From the NCBI RefSeq assembly GCF_021401245.1, contig NZ_JACBFY010000013.1, positions 1 through 64,000 of the forward strand: DNA of 64,000 nt, in the 5' to 3' direction. Shown in pieces: positions 1-10,014 of this stretch. Numbering within the stretch: position 1 is the stretch's first letter; every line of letters begins with the position of its first letter. Below the pieces are notes generated by a model. The model was not told the origin of the DNA, did no database searches, and saw nothing but the letters and a program-made list of their open reading frames with translations. The stretch comes from Pseudacidovorax sp. NFM-22. GTDB lineage: Bacteria > Pseudomonadota > Gammaproteobacteria > Burkholderiales > Burkholderiaceae_C. A program made the position numbers and the translations under genes.

Positions 1-707
1 ACACGCTTTTTTCTAAAAGCGCAACTTCTTTTTTCCAGAAGCTGCCGTCATTCTCTCAAACCCCTCACCAGCCAAACTCACAACAAAGATGCGTGTCAGT
101 CAGCGAGCCCGCCAGTATACGGCGCTGACTGACAGGAATGCAAGTCCCGTGTGACAAGAAATCGCATCTCACCTCGGGTGCCCTGTGCGTGGCTCATGGC
201 TGCAGCTTCGCCCCGGGGCCTGGAGGCTCTTTCTGGATGGTCTTAGTTGGCGGACGGGTTGGGCACCCGAACCTGTGACCAACACACGCAGCGCTCGGCA
301 TCCTGCGCGTATGCCCGCGCCACACAGCTGACGGGGCGCTGCGCGCCGCCCGTGCGTACGTCAGCAGGGGGATGAACAACCTCTTTTCGGGCCCGTTCTT
401 CGTCAAAGTGGGTCGCCTACTTCCGCGTGGCGCCGCCGTGCAGGGCAAGTGACAAGCGCCATGGGTGCCCGAGTCTCATGGGCGTGCTGGTCGCTGTGCG
501 CCACTGCTGCCGCTGCGCCATCCCGCGTAACGCGCAAAGTGGGCGGCCCACTGAGTACCTATATAGAGAGAGTCACGAGGGATGGATAAAGCGCCTCCGG
601 TAGGTCAAGGGTGAGCGGGCTCTGCATCCACTCCACCCAATGGGCCGAGACACCTCCTACCCCGGCGCCCGGGCACCGCTGCGGCGCGCTTCGATAATCC
701 GCGCCCA
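1..707. other. Non-coding leader region with inverted repeats
   Basis: No convincing gene lies here. The first 180 bases are less GC-rich than the rest. CGCTTTT (4-10) and AAAAGCG (15-21) form a perfect 7-bp stem with a TTCT loop. TGTCAGTCAGCG (94-105) and CGCTGACTGACA (123-134) form a perfect 12-bp inverted repeat around GTATAC. Read on the minus strand, TATACT between the arms could be a -10 box of a gene lying left of the window. The stretch 180-700 shows no reading frame with recognisable protein features and no clear promoter for the downstream ATPase; a short AT-rich patch lies around 558-570. Confidence 0.6.
94..134. repeat. Perfect 12-bp inverted repeat
   Basis: The arms TGTCAGTCAGCG (94-105) and CGCTGACTGACA (123-134) are exact reverse complements with a 17-base spacer. 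No T-run follows on either strand, so an operator or recombination-type site is more likely than a terminator. What binds it is unknown. Confidence 0.7.
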
Positions 708-2609
<1,902 letters not shown>

Positions 2610-2775
2610 GCGCCGGAGACCGCGCCCAGGGCGCGATAAGCGGCAAGAGCGCGCTCGGCCACCCTGCGCCCCTCAGAAAAAGGCGCCTTCCGTCGCACGA
2701 AGCGCCCCCTTGTCCGACACGGCGACGCACCACCCCGGGCTATACCGCGGGCACCATGCCTGCCAGCCCCGTGCA

Positions 2776-4536
2776 ATGCCACCTTCATTGACCCTTCGTC
2801 GCCGGACATTGCGCCGCGGCGTCGGTGCCGCCCTGCTCGCCGCGGCCGCCCTGCTGGGCGCCACCGTGGGGGGCTGCACCAGCCTGCCGGAGAACGTGGA
2901 CCGGCCCGTTTCCAAGGCGCTGCCTCCGGCGACGAACGGCCCACTCGCTGCGTTCATCCAGCAGAACGGGTCGGACAAGCCGGCTGCCTCCGTCGCCGCG
3001 CCGCGCACCACCTCCGGCTTCATGCTCATCGACGGCCCGCAGGCCGCCTATTCCAGCCGGCTCGCTCTCGCCGAACAGGCCCAGCGCAGTCTGGACCTGC
3101 AGTACTACGCCATCCACGCCGACGCCAGCACCGGCCGCCTGATGCGTGCCGTGCAGGACGCCGCCCGGCGCGGCGTGCGGGTGCGCATCCTGATCGACGA
3201 CTTCCACAGCGCCGGCCGCAATGCGCTGGTGCTGGGCCTGGCCGACACGCCCAATGTGCAGATCCGGCTGTTCAACCCGCTCGCTGGCGCACGCGCCTCG
3301 TCCATCGGCCGCATCGTCGTCTCCCTGGGCGACATGGGCCGCATCCAGCAGCGCATGCACAACAAGCTCTTCATCGCGGACAACACGCTGGGCATCACCG
3401 GCGGGCGCAACCTGGGCGATGCCTACTTCGGCCTGGGCGGCGACGCCGGCAACTTCGTCGACTTGGACGTGCTGGCCGCCGGCCCCATCGTGCAGCAGAT
3501 GTCCAAGAGCTTCGACCAGTACTGGAACGACGAGCGCGCCTATCCCGTCGAGTCGCTGGTGGACCGCAAGGAGATGGACCGCATCCGCGAGAAGGCGGCC
3601 GAAAGCGGGCGTTCGGGCGCCAGCGGGGGCGCGCAAGGCACGCCCTCCCCGCCCGACGGCGAGCCGCGCCCGGATGCGCAAAGCGCCGCCGCCTTCGGCG
3701 ACAGCAAGGCTGCCCAGCGCCCGGGCTGGGACGAGCAGCCCATGGACCTGAAGGCGGTGAAGTTCACGTGGGCGCCCGCGCTGCTGCTGGTCGACCGGCC
3801 CGGGAAGATCCCCGCCGACGATCAGGCCAAGGAAGGCCCCGCGCCCGCCAAGCCCGATGCGCCGCACGGCGAGATGCCGGCGGGCGAGACGGTGGTCGAG
3901 GGCGTGCTGCCCCTGATCGCCCAGGCCAGGCAGGACCTGGTCATCGTCTCGCCCTATTTCGTGCCGGGCGACGAGATCCGCAACGCCTTCGCCAAGGCCC
4001 GCGAGCGGGGCGTGCGCATCCGCGTGCTGACCAACTCGCTGGCGTCCAACGATGCGCCGGTGGCCCATGTGGGCTATGCGCGCCACCGCACCGACCTGCT
4101 GGACATGGGCGTGGAGCTCTACGAGATGCGTGCCGACCAGGCCGGCCTTCGCCAGGCGCTGGGCACGGGCAGCGGCGTGACGGGCAGCATGGGCGAATCC
4201 AAGGCCATGCTGCATTCCAAGTTCATCGTGCGCGACGGCCGGCTGCTGGCCATCGGTTCGATGAACCTCGATTTGCGCTCGCAGAAGCAGAACACCGAGA
4301 TCGCGCTGGTGGTGCGCAGCCCCGAGCTGTCCGCCGAGGCCACGTCCATCGTCGAGAAGAGCCTCAAGGAAGGCGCCTGGAAGGTGGAGCGCGATCCATC
4401 GGCCGGCGGCGCCCTCGTCTGGCGGGCGCCGGCCGGCAGCGGTCTGCAGGATGCCCACACGGAGCCCGACACCAGCGCCAGCCTGCGCGCCCTGCTGTGG
4501 CTGATCGGCCCCCTCGCGCCCGACTCGATGTTGTGA
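2776..4536 (+). CDS. Phospholipase D family lipoprotein (cardiolipin-synthase-like)
   Basis: 586 residues from the ATG chosen; a start at 2710 would put 22 residues before the signal peptide. A basic n-region, hydrophobic core and lipobox ending in Cys34 (VGGC) predict a lipoprotein. Two HKD motifs are seen: HNKLFIADN (about 195) followed by GITGGRN, and LHSKFIVRD (about 478) followed by AIGSMN, the paired active site of the phospholipase D superfamily. A hydrophilic, proline/alanine-rich insert of about 70 residues (270-340) separates the two halves. The nearest known type is ClsC/YmdC-like cardiolipin synthase, which makes cardiolipin from phosphatidylglycerol and phosphatidylethanolamine. 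The family is sure; the exact substrate is not. Confidence 0.85.
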   Translation: MPPSLTLRRRTLRRGVGAALLAAAALLGATVGGCTSLPENVDRPVSKALPPATNGPLAAFIQQNGSDKPAASVAAPRTTSGFMLIDGPQAAYSSRLALAEQAQRSLDLQYYAIHADASTGRLMRAVQDAARRGVRVRILIDDFHSAGRNALVLGLADTPNVQIRLFNPLAGARASSIGRIVVSLGDMGRIQQRMHNKLFIADNTLGITGGRNLGDAYFGLGGDAGNFVDLDVLAAGPIVQQMSKSFDQYWNDERAYPVESLVDRKEMDRIREKAAESGRSGASGGAQGTPSPPDGEPRPDAQSAAAFGDSKAAQRPGWDEQPMDLKAVKFTWAPALLLVDRPGKIPADDQAKEGPAPAKPDAPHGEMPAGETVVEGVLPLIAQARQDLVIVSPYFVPGDEIRNAFAKARERGVRIRVLTNSLASNDAPVAHVGYARHRTDLLDMGVELYEMRADQAGLRQALGTGSGVTGSMGESKAMLHSKFIVRDGRLLAIGSMNLDLRSQKQNTEIALVVRSPELSAEATSIVEKSLKEGAWKVERDPSAGGALVWRAPAGSGLQDAHTEPDTSASLRALLWLIGPLAPDSML

Positions 4537-4705
4537 CCTGTCGCCAATGCCCGCGCCCGTCCAGTCGGCGCGTCGGGCCAGGCACCCCTTTCCGGCGCGA
4601 GCCGACAAGCTCACCCACCGCGCAAACCACCCTCGCCGACGCAATCCTGCTTCCGACTTCCGCCACCGACTCCCCACCGCCACCTTCGCGCAACCCGACG
4701 ACCCG

Positions 4706-5962
4706 ATGCGACCTTCCGTCCTCCATCGCCTGTGCCGCCTCATGCGCCTGCCCGGTGCCCCGGCCATTCTGCTTTCGCTGTGCGCAGCCGCGACCGCCCA
4801 GGTGCAGCCGCTCGCGCCGGCGCCCGTCACCGTGCCCGGCACGCCGTCCCATGTGGCGCCGGTGCCGTCGGTCGCGCCGGCCCTCCCTCCGACGTCGAGC
4901 ACGGGCGCGGACTGGCGGGCCCGCATGGCCAGCGCCATGCAGCAGCTGGACGGAGGGCCACAGACCGGCATTGGCGTGTACGTGCTGGACCTCGCCAGCG
5001 GCCAGTCCTTCGGCCACCGGGCGGACGAGCGCTGGTACCTGGCCTCCATGGTCAAGGTGCCGGTGGCCATCGCCGTGCTGCAGGCCGTCGAGCGCGGCGA
5101 GATCACGCTGGACACCACCGTCACCTTCCGCGCCGGAGACCGCGTGGACGGCGCGGGCGCGACGCTGCGTCAGCCGCTGGGCAGTGCGCTCAGCGTGCGC
5201 TGGCTCATGGGCCAGATGATTATCTACAGCGACAACACGGCCACCGACATGCTGATCGACCTGGTCGGCCTGCAGGCCGTGAACGGCGTGGTGCGGGCGC
5301 TGGCGCCGAACGGCATCGCGCGCATCACGCCGCTGGCCGAGGTACGGCGCCAGGTCTATGGCCAGCTCACGCCCGCGGCCAGCCACCTGTCGGGCAGCGA
5401 CCTGCTGGCCCTGCACCGCGCGGGCAGCGATGCGGCGAAGCGCCGCCAGCTCGCCGAGCTGCTGGCCCTGCCTCCGGGCCAGCTCAAGGCCGGCTCCCTC
5501 GATCCCGCCTACGACGCCTACTACGCCGAAGGCCTCAACAGCGGCCGGCTGGATGCCTATGCCCAGATCCTCGTCGCGCTGGCCGAGGGCCGCGCCCTGG
5601 GCGCCGAGGCCACGCAGACGCTGCTCAAGCTGATGGAAGACGTCGCCACCGGCCCGCAGCGGCTGCGCGCCGGCCTGCCGCCGCAGGCGCGCTTCGCCCA
5701 CAAGACCGGCACCCAGCGCCGCCGCATCTGCGATGCCGGCCTGGTGCGCATGCCCGGCACCGATGCACGGCACCCGGTGGTGCTGGTGGCCTGCGTGCGC
5801 GACGCACCCAGCCTGACCCGCGCCGAACATCTTCTGGCCCAGACCGCCGCCGCCCTCTGCCGATCCGGATTGCTCACGCAAGGAACTCCCGATGCGCCCA
5901 CCTGCCCTGCTTTCATGCCTGACGATCGCCACGGCGCTGCTGCTGCCGGCGTGGCGCGCTGA
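4706..5962 (+). CDS. Class A beta-lactamase-fold serine hydrolase, first of a tandem pair
   Basis: 418 residues from the ATG at 4706, which opens a signal peptide (basic start, hydrophobic core, ending near ATAQ); an ATG at 4547 would add 53 non-conserved residues. It is exported. Catalytic motifs are S114-MVK (SxxK), S175-DN and K333-TG, the class A/PBP triad. The omega-loop motif ExxLN expected of a true class A beta-lactamase is not evident, so a peptidase, esterase or inactive hydrolase is as likely as a beta-lactamase. The last 23 codons overlap, in another frame, the signal peptide of the next gene. The downstream neighbour is a clear paralogue. Confidence 0.8.
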   Translation: MRPSVLHRLCRLMRLPGAPAILLSLCAAATAQVQPLAPAPVTVPGTPSHVAPVPSVAPALPPTSSTGADWRARMASAMQQLDGGPQTGIGVYVLDLASGQSFGHRADERWYLASMVKVPVAIAVLQAVERGEITLDTTVTFRAGDRVDGAGATLRQPLGSALSVRWLMGQMIIYSDNTATDMLIDLVGLQAVNGVVRALAPNGIARITPLAEVRRQVYGQLTPAASHLSGSDLLALHRAGSDAAKRRQLAELLALPPGQLKAGSLDPAYDAYYAEGLNSGRLDAYAQILVALAEGRALGAEATQTLLKLMEDVATGPQRLRAGLPPQARFAHKTGTQRRRICDAGLVRMPGTDARHPVVLVACVRDAPSLTRAEHLLAQTAAALCRSGLLTQGTPDAPTCPAFMPDDRHGAAAAGVAR

Positions 5963-6944
5963 GGCCGCCGACGACGGCGCCTGGTCGCAGCGCCTGGCCG
6001 AGCGCATCGCGCGCATCGACCAGCAGACGCCCGGGCGCCTGGGCGTCTACGTCAAGCGCCTTTCGGACGGCAGCGAGATGAACCACGGCGCCGACCAGCG
6101 CTGGTACCTCGCCTCCATGGCCAAGGTGCCGGTGGCGCTGGCCGTGCTGCGCCAGGTGCAGGACGGCCGTCGCACGCTGGACGACGAACTGGCGCTGGAA
6201 GACGGCGACCGCATCGACGTCGGCAACATCGTCTGGAACGACACCGGCACCCGCTACAGCCTGCGAACGCTGGTCGAGCGCATGCTGCTGGAGAGCGACA
6301 ACACGGCCGCCAACATGCTGATCCGCACGGTGACCGTGCAGACGCTCAACGACGGCACGCGCCAGGCCATGGGCACGCCCAACGTCACGCTGACCACCTT
6401 CGCGCAGGTGCGGCGCGACGTGTATGCCGAGGTGCATCCGAAGGCGCGCGACCTGGACAACCGCACGCTGGTGCGCATCGCCTCGGCGCGCAACGGGCCG
6501 GCGCGGGTGGAGGCCATCCGCCGCGCCGTCGACGCGCAGCGCGCCGACCTTGCCACCACGAGCATGGACGAGGCCTACGACCGCTATTACCGCCGCGACC
6601 TGAACACCACCACGCTGATCGCCTACGGCGCCATGCTGGAGCGGCTGGTGCGTGGGCAGGTGCTGCCCGATGGCCCGCCACGGGCCCTGCTCTACAAGGC
6701 GATGAAGCACGACATCTACACCGGCTACCGCCTGCAGGCCGGCCTGCCGCGCGACCATGCTTTCATCCACAAGACGGGCACCCAGCACCGGCGCGCCTGC
6801 CATGCCGGGGTGCTCGACCCGGACGACCTGCAGAAGGCACTGGTGATCGTGGCCTGCACGGCCGACCTGGACGAGCAGAAGCAGGCCGGGCCGGTGCTGG
6901 AATCGGTGGGGCGGGCGATCCGGCAGGTGGCGCTGGGCCGCTGA
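5892..6944 (+). CDS. Class A beta-lactamase-fold serine hydrolase, second of a tandem pair
   Basis: 350 residues with a signal peptide ending near WRAEA and a good site AAGGAA upstream of the ATG. Motifs are S75-MAK, S135-DN and K294-TG in the same order and spacing as the preceding gene; WYLAS, SDNTA and HKTGTQ are shared, showing a tandem duplication. Like its partner it lacks a recognisable ExxLN. The glutamate of LAEVRRQVY in the first copy is a glutamine here (FAQVRRDVY), so that residue cannot be a conserved general base. It overlaps the first gene by 71 bases, implying one transcript. A periplasmic serine hydrolase is secure; the substrate is unknown. Confidence 0.8.
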   Translation: MRPPALLSCLTIATALLLPAWRAEAADDGAWSQRLAERIARIDQQTPGRLGVYVKRLSDGSEMNHGADQRWYLASMAKVPVALAVLRQVQDGRRTLDDELALEDGDRIDVGNIVWNDTGTRYSLRTLVERMLLESDNTAANMLIRTVTVQTLNDGTRQAMGTPNVTLTTFAQVRRDVYAEVHPKARDLDNRTLVRIASARNGPARVEAIRRAVDAQRADLATTSMDEAYDRYYRRDLNTTTLIAYGAMLERLVRGQVLPDGPPRALLYKAMKHDIYTGYRLQAGLPRDHAFIHKTGTQHRRACHAGVLDPDDLQKALVIVACTADLDEQKQAGPVLESVGRAIRQVALGR

Positions 6945-6999
6945 GCGCCGCCGTCACAGGGATGGGGGATGATGCGCGCCCACACGCCGCGTCCTCCCC

Positions 7000-7716
7000 A
7001 TGCAAGCCCTCCAGAACTTCAACCTTCCGTCGCTGCTCGACACGCTCGTGAGCATCGGCTCGGCCTTCCTGCTGGGCGGCATGATCGGGCTGGAGCGGCA
7101 GATCCGGCAGCGCACCGCCGGCCTGCGCACCAACACGCTGGTGGCCGTGGGCGCGGCGGTGTTCGTGGACATGGCCAACCGCCTGCATGGCAGCGACGGC
7201 GCGGTGCACGTGGTGGCCTACGTGGTGTCGGGCATCGGCTTCCTGGGCGCGGGCGCGATCATGAAGGAAGGCGCCAACATCAGCGGGCTCAACACGGCGG
7301 CCACGCTGTGGGGCTCGGCGGCGGTGGGCGCATGCGCCGGCGCCGACCTGCTGGGCGAGGCCATCGTTGCGGCCCTGTTCGTGCTGGCCAGCAACACGCT
7401 GCTGCGGCCGGTGGTCAACCGCATCAACCGCCAGCCGGTGGTGGAAGAGATCACCGAGGCCGCGTACTCGGTCTACGTGATCTGCGCGCGCGCCGTGCAG
7501 GCGCAGATGCGCGAGGAACTGGTGGAGCGCCTGGCCGCCGCGAGCTACCCGGTGCGCGAGATCGACCAGCATCCCTTCGGCCAGGGCGATGCGGAGATCG
7601 AGGCGGTGCTCTATGCCACGGCGGTGGATGCGGACGAGCTGGACCGGGTCACGCATGCGCTGGAGTTGCTGCCCGGCGTGCACCAGGCCTTCTGGAGCGC
7701 CAGCGCCGAGGACTGA
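7000..7716 (+). CDS. MgtC/SapB family inner-membrane protein
   Basis: 238 residues. The N-terminal 140 residues contain four or five hydrophobic segments with the family motifs GGMIGLERQ, TNTLVAVGAA, GIGFLGAGAI and GLNTAATLW. The C-terminal 90 residues are soluble and ACT-like. MgtC proteins modulate F1Fo-ATP synthase and are linked to low-magnesium growth and intracellular survival in pathogens; in environmental bacteria the role is unclear. It lies 55 bases after the hydrolase pair on the same strand. Its stop abuts the stop of the convergent MocR gene with no spacer. Confidence 0.88.
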   Translation: MQALQNFNLPSLLDTLVSIGSAFLLGGMIGLERQIRQRTAGLRTNTLVAVGAAVFVDMANRLHGSDGAVHVVAYVVSGIGFLGAGAIMKEGANISGLNTAATLWGSAAVGACAGADLLGEAIVAALFVLASNTLLRPVVNRINRQPVVEEITEAAYSVYVICARAVQAQMREELVERLAAASYPVREIDQHPFGQGDAEIEAVLYATAVDADELDRVTHALELLPGVHQAFWSASAED

Positions 7717-9153
7717 CTACCGCATCGCGTCGCGCGTGCGGCCGAAGGCCTTCCAGAAACCGGCGTCCTGCGCGGTGGCGAAGTTGATGCGCATCAGCGT
7801 GGTGGGCTGGCGCCGCGCATGGAAGAGCGAGCCGGGCGCCAGCAGGTAGCCCTGGTCCAGCATGCGCTGGGTGAGGGTGTCGGTGTCCACGCCGGTGTCC
7901 AGCCAGCCGAACAGGCCCGCGGGCTCCGACGCCAGCGTGCAGCCATGGGCCAGCGCCAGCTTGACGGCCCGGCCGCGGGCGCCGTCAAGCCGCAGGCGGA
8001 TGCGCTCCACATGACGGCGCAGCTGGCCCTGGTCGATGCACCAGGCCAGCGCCCGCTCGAACAGGGCCGGCGTGGTCAGCGTGGCGAGCAGCTTGGTCTC
8101 CAGCAGCCGCTCCACCAGCGGCGGCGCGGCCGCCAGGAAGCCGATGCGCCAGTTGGGCGCCAGCACCTTGGCAAAGCCGCTCACGTAGATCACGCGCTGC
8201 AGGCCGTCGAGCACGGCCAGCCGGGTCGCATGCTCGGGCGCGAGGTGTCCGTAGGTGTCGTCCTCGACGATGTGGAAGTCGTGCTGCGCCGCCAGCTGGA
8301 GCACGCGGTGCGCGCTGCCGGGCGACAGGCAATGGCCGGTGGGGTTGTGCAGCACGCTCACGCTGACGAAGAGCTTGGGCGCATGGGCCTCGCAGTAGCG
8401 CTGCATGACGGCCAGGTCGGGCCCGTCGGCGCGGCGGGGCACGGGCAGCACGCGCATGCCCAGGGCTTCGAGCCGGGCGAATTCGACCGCCCAGCCGGGC
8501 TCCTCGACCATCACCGGATCGCCAGCGCGCAGCAGGGTGCGGCTGACGATGTCCAGCGCATGGGTGGCGCCCACGGTGCTGACGATCTGCGACGGCGTCA
8601 CCGGCAACTGCAGGCCGGCGAGCTTCTGCGCCAGGCTGGCGCGCAGCGTGGCGTCGCCGGCCGGGTCGCCGTACTGCAGCGAGAACTCGCGCAACGCCGC
8701 GGGGCCCGTCACCCGGCGCACGGCGGCGGGCATGAAGCTGCTGTCCAGCCAGTCCGGCGGCAGCACGCCCATGCCGGGCTGGGGCTTGTCGCTCTGGCGA
8801 TGGAACATGCCGCGGATCAGCGTGCTGGCATCGGCCGGTGCGGCGGGCGGCGCGGCCAGCACGGTGGCGACCGGCGCGGCCGGTGCCGCACCGCGGGCAT
8901 GGGGCTCCGCACGCTCGGCCGCCTCGGCCTGGCGCACGAAGAAGCCGCGCTGGCGCCGTGCCTCCACCAGGCCCTGCGCCAGCAATTGGTCGTAGGCGGC
9001 GACCACGGTGTGCGGGCTCACGCTGTGCTGGCGCGCGCATTCGCGCACCGAGGGCAGGCGCGCGCCCGGCGCCAGCAGGCGGTTGCGGATGCGCTCGGCA
9101 AACAGCGCGGCCAGCTGCTCGGTGAGGGTCTGGCTGTGGGTGCGGGTGAGCAT
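7717..9153 (-). CDS. MocR-type regulator (GntR DNA-binding domain fused to aminotransferase domain)
   Basis: 478 residues from the ATG at 9153. Residues 1-75 are a GntR-type winged helix (RLPSVRECARQHSVSPHTVV, then GLVEARRQRGFFV). The rest is a fold-type-I aminotransferase with a PLP lysine motif SGFAKVLAP and an NPTG motif in VSVLHNPTGH. MocR proteins usually bind PLP or an amine-PLP adduct and activate the adjacent divergent gene. Here that gene is a LysE-family exporter 92 bases away, so it probably senses an amino acid and controls its export. Three CTGTA(C/T)TG boxes lie in the shared spacer. Confidence 0.9.
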   Translation of the reverse strand: MLTRTHSQTLTEQLAALFAERIRNRLLAPGARLPSVRECARQHSVSPHTVVAAYDQLLAQGLVEARRQRGFFVRQAEAAERAEPHARGAAPAAPVATVLAAPPAAPADASTLIRGMFHRQSDKPQPGMGVLPPDWLDSSFMPAAVRRVTGPAALREFSLQYGDPAGDATLRASLAQKLAGLQLPVTPSQIVSTVGATHALDIVSRTLLRAGDPVMVEEPGWAVEFARLEALGMRVLPVPRRADGPDLAVMQRYCEAHAPKLFVSVSVLHNPTGHCLSPGSAHRVLQLAAQHDFHIVEDDTYGHLAPEHATRLAVLDGLQRVIYVSGFAKVLAPNWRIGFLAAAPPLVERLLETKLLATLTTPALFERALAWCIDQGQLRRHVERIRLRLDGARGRAVKLALAHGCTLASEPAGLFGWLDTGVDTDTLTQRMLDQGYLLAPGSLFHARRQPTTLMRINFATAQDAGFWKAFGRTRDAMR

Positions 9154-9170
9154 GTGTGTTGGTGCGGCCA

Positions 9171-9221
9171 CCAATACAGATGGGCCTGTTTGTTCGCGAA
9201 ACTGTACTGCTTCTGTACTGG
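9171..9221. promoter_or_regulatory. Candidate MocR operator: three CTGTA(C/T)TG boxes
   Basis: CTGTACTG occurs at 9202-9209 and again at 9213-9220 as direct repeats 11 bases apart, one helical turn. A third copy, CTGTATTGG, is present on the opposite strand at 9171-9179. Mixed direct and inverted repeats of this sort are typical of MocR binding regions. A TAGAGT at 9232-9237 could be the -10 box of the LysE gene, just downstream of the direct repeats, which suits activation. Confidence 0.6.
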
Positions 9222-9245
9222 CGCCAAAGTGTAGAGTGGGCCTCC

Positions 9246-9845
9246 ATGACCTGGCAAGAATTCACCGCGCTGCTGGTGCTGGCCTCGGCGATGAGCTTTT
9301 CGCCCGGCCCCAACACCACGCTCTCGACCACGCTGGCGGCCAATGGCGGCCTGCGCCGGGCGATGCGCTTCGTCTGCGCGGTGCCGGTGGGCTGGAGCCT
9401 GCTGCTGTTGCTGACGGCGGCTGGCCTGGGCGCCCTGGTGACCGCGGCACCGATGCTGCGCCTGGCCGTCAAGGCCGCGGGCATCGCCTACCTGCTGTGG
9501 ATGGCCTGGCGCCTGTGGGGCGCGGACCGGATGGCGCAGGCCTCGGCCGCGCAGTTGCGGGTGGGCTTCTGGCAGGGCGTGGGCCTGCAGTTCGTCAACA
9601 TCAAGGCCTGGCTGCTGGCCCTGGCCATCGTGGCCGGCTGGGTGAGCGGGCAGGCGCAGCCCATGCTGCGCACCGGCATCGTGACGGGCGTGATGATCCT
9701 GTTCGCACTCGCCAGCAACCTGGCCTATGCGGCCGCCGGCGCCCTGCTGCGCGGCTGGCTGGCGCAGGGGCGGCGGCTCTTGATGTTCAACCGCGCGATG
9801 GCGCTGCTGCTGGTGCTGACGGCGGCGTGGATGGTGAAGGCATGA
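9246..9845 (+). CDS. LysE/RhtB family amino-acid exporter
   Basis: 199 residues from the ATG at 9246; an ATG at 9156 would place 30 hydrophilic residues before the first membrane segment. The protein begins with the family signature SFSPGPNTT after the first hydrophobic stretch, has about six hydrophobic segments, and carries VNIKAWLLAL near residue 117, the usual N-x-K-x-W/P motif. It exports amino acids or related metabolites by proton antiport. It is divergent from the MocR gene, its likely regulator. Confidence 0.88.
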   Translation: MTWQEFTALLVLASAMSFSPGPNTTLSTTLAANGGLRRAMRFVCAVPVGWSLLLLLTAAGLGALVTAAPMLRLAVKAAGIAYLLWMAWRLWGADRMAQASAAQLRVGFWQGVGLQFVNIKAWLLALAIVAGWVSGQAQPMLRTGIVTGVMILFALASNLAYAAAGALLRGWLAQGRRLLMFNRAMALLLVLTAAWMVKA

Positions 9846-9851
9846 GGACCA

Positions 9852-9890
9852 GGATGCGGATGCGGATGCGGATGCGGATGCGGATGCGGA
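9852..9890 (+). repeat. Tandem GGATGC microsatellite, 6.5 copies
   Basis: Six exact copies of GGATGC plus GGA follow directly after the stop of the LysE-type exporter. The array is non-coding and 39 bases long. Such hexamer arrays can vary in copy number by slippage. Confidence 0.9.
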
Positions 9891-9917
9891 CGAGCATGAG
9901 CGAATCCCTTCCCCCAT

Positions 9918-9997
9918 CCGTTCGTCCTGAGCTTGTCGAAGGGCGGAACGGCGCGCAGGAGATCGCGCCCCGGCTTCGACAGGCTCAGCCCGAACGG
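9918..9997. repeat. Dispersed REP-like palindrome (GTTCGTCCTGAGC family)
   Basis: A left arm at 9918-9942 (CCGTTCGTCCTGAGCTTGTC...) and a right arm at 9973-9997 (ending CTCAGCCCGAACGG) pair imperfectly around a loop of about 30 bases. A single arm of the same family occurs at 37261-37285. From general knowledge this palindrome is abundant in intergenic DNA of Comamonadaceae. It lies just before the EamA gene and could act as a weak attenuator or mRNA stabiliser. Confidence 0.75.
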
Positions 9998-10014
9998 CCA
10001 GTGGGGGCATCCCA

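Noticed and set aside
194-448. Possible 84-residue minus-strand protein
   Set aside because: Composition is random-like (Pro/Arg/Ala), with no ribosome binding site, no motif and no conserved context; GC-rich DNA gives many such frames.
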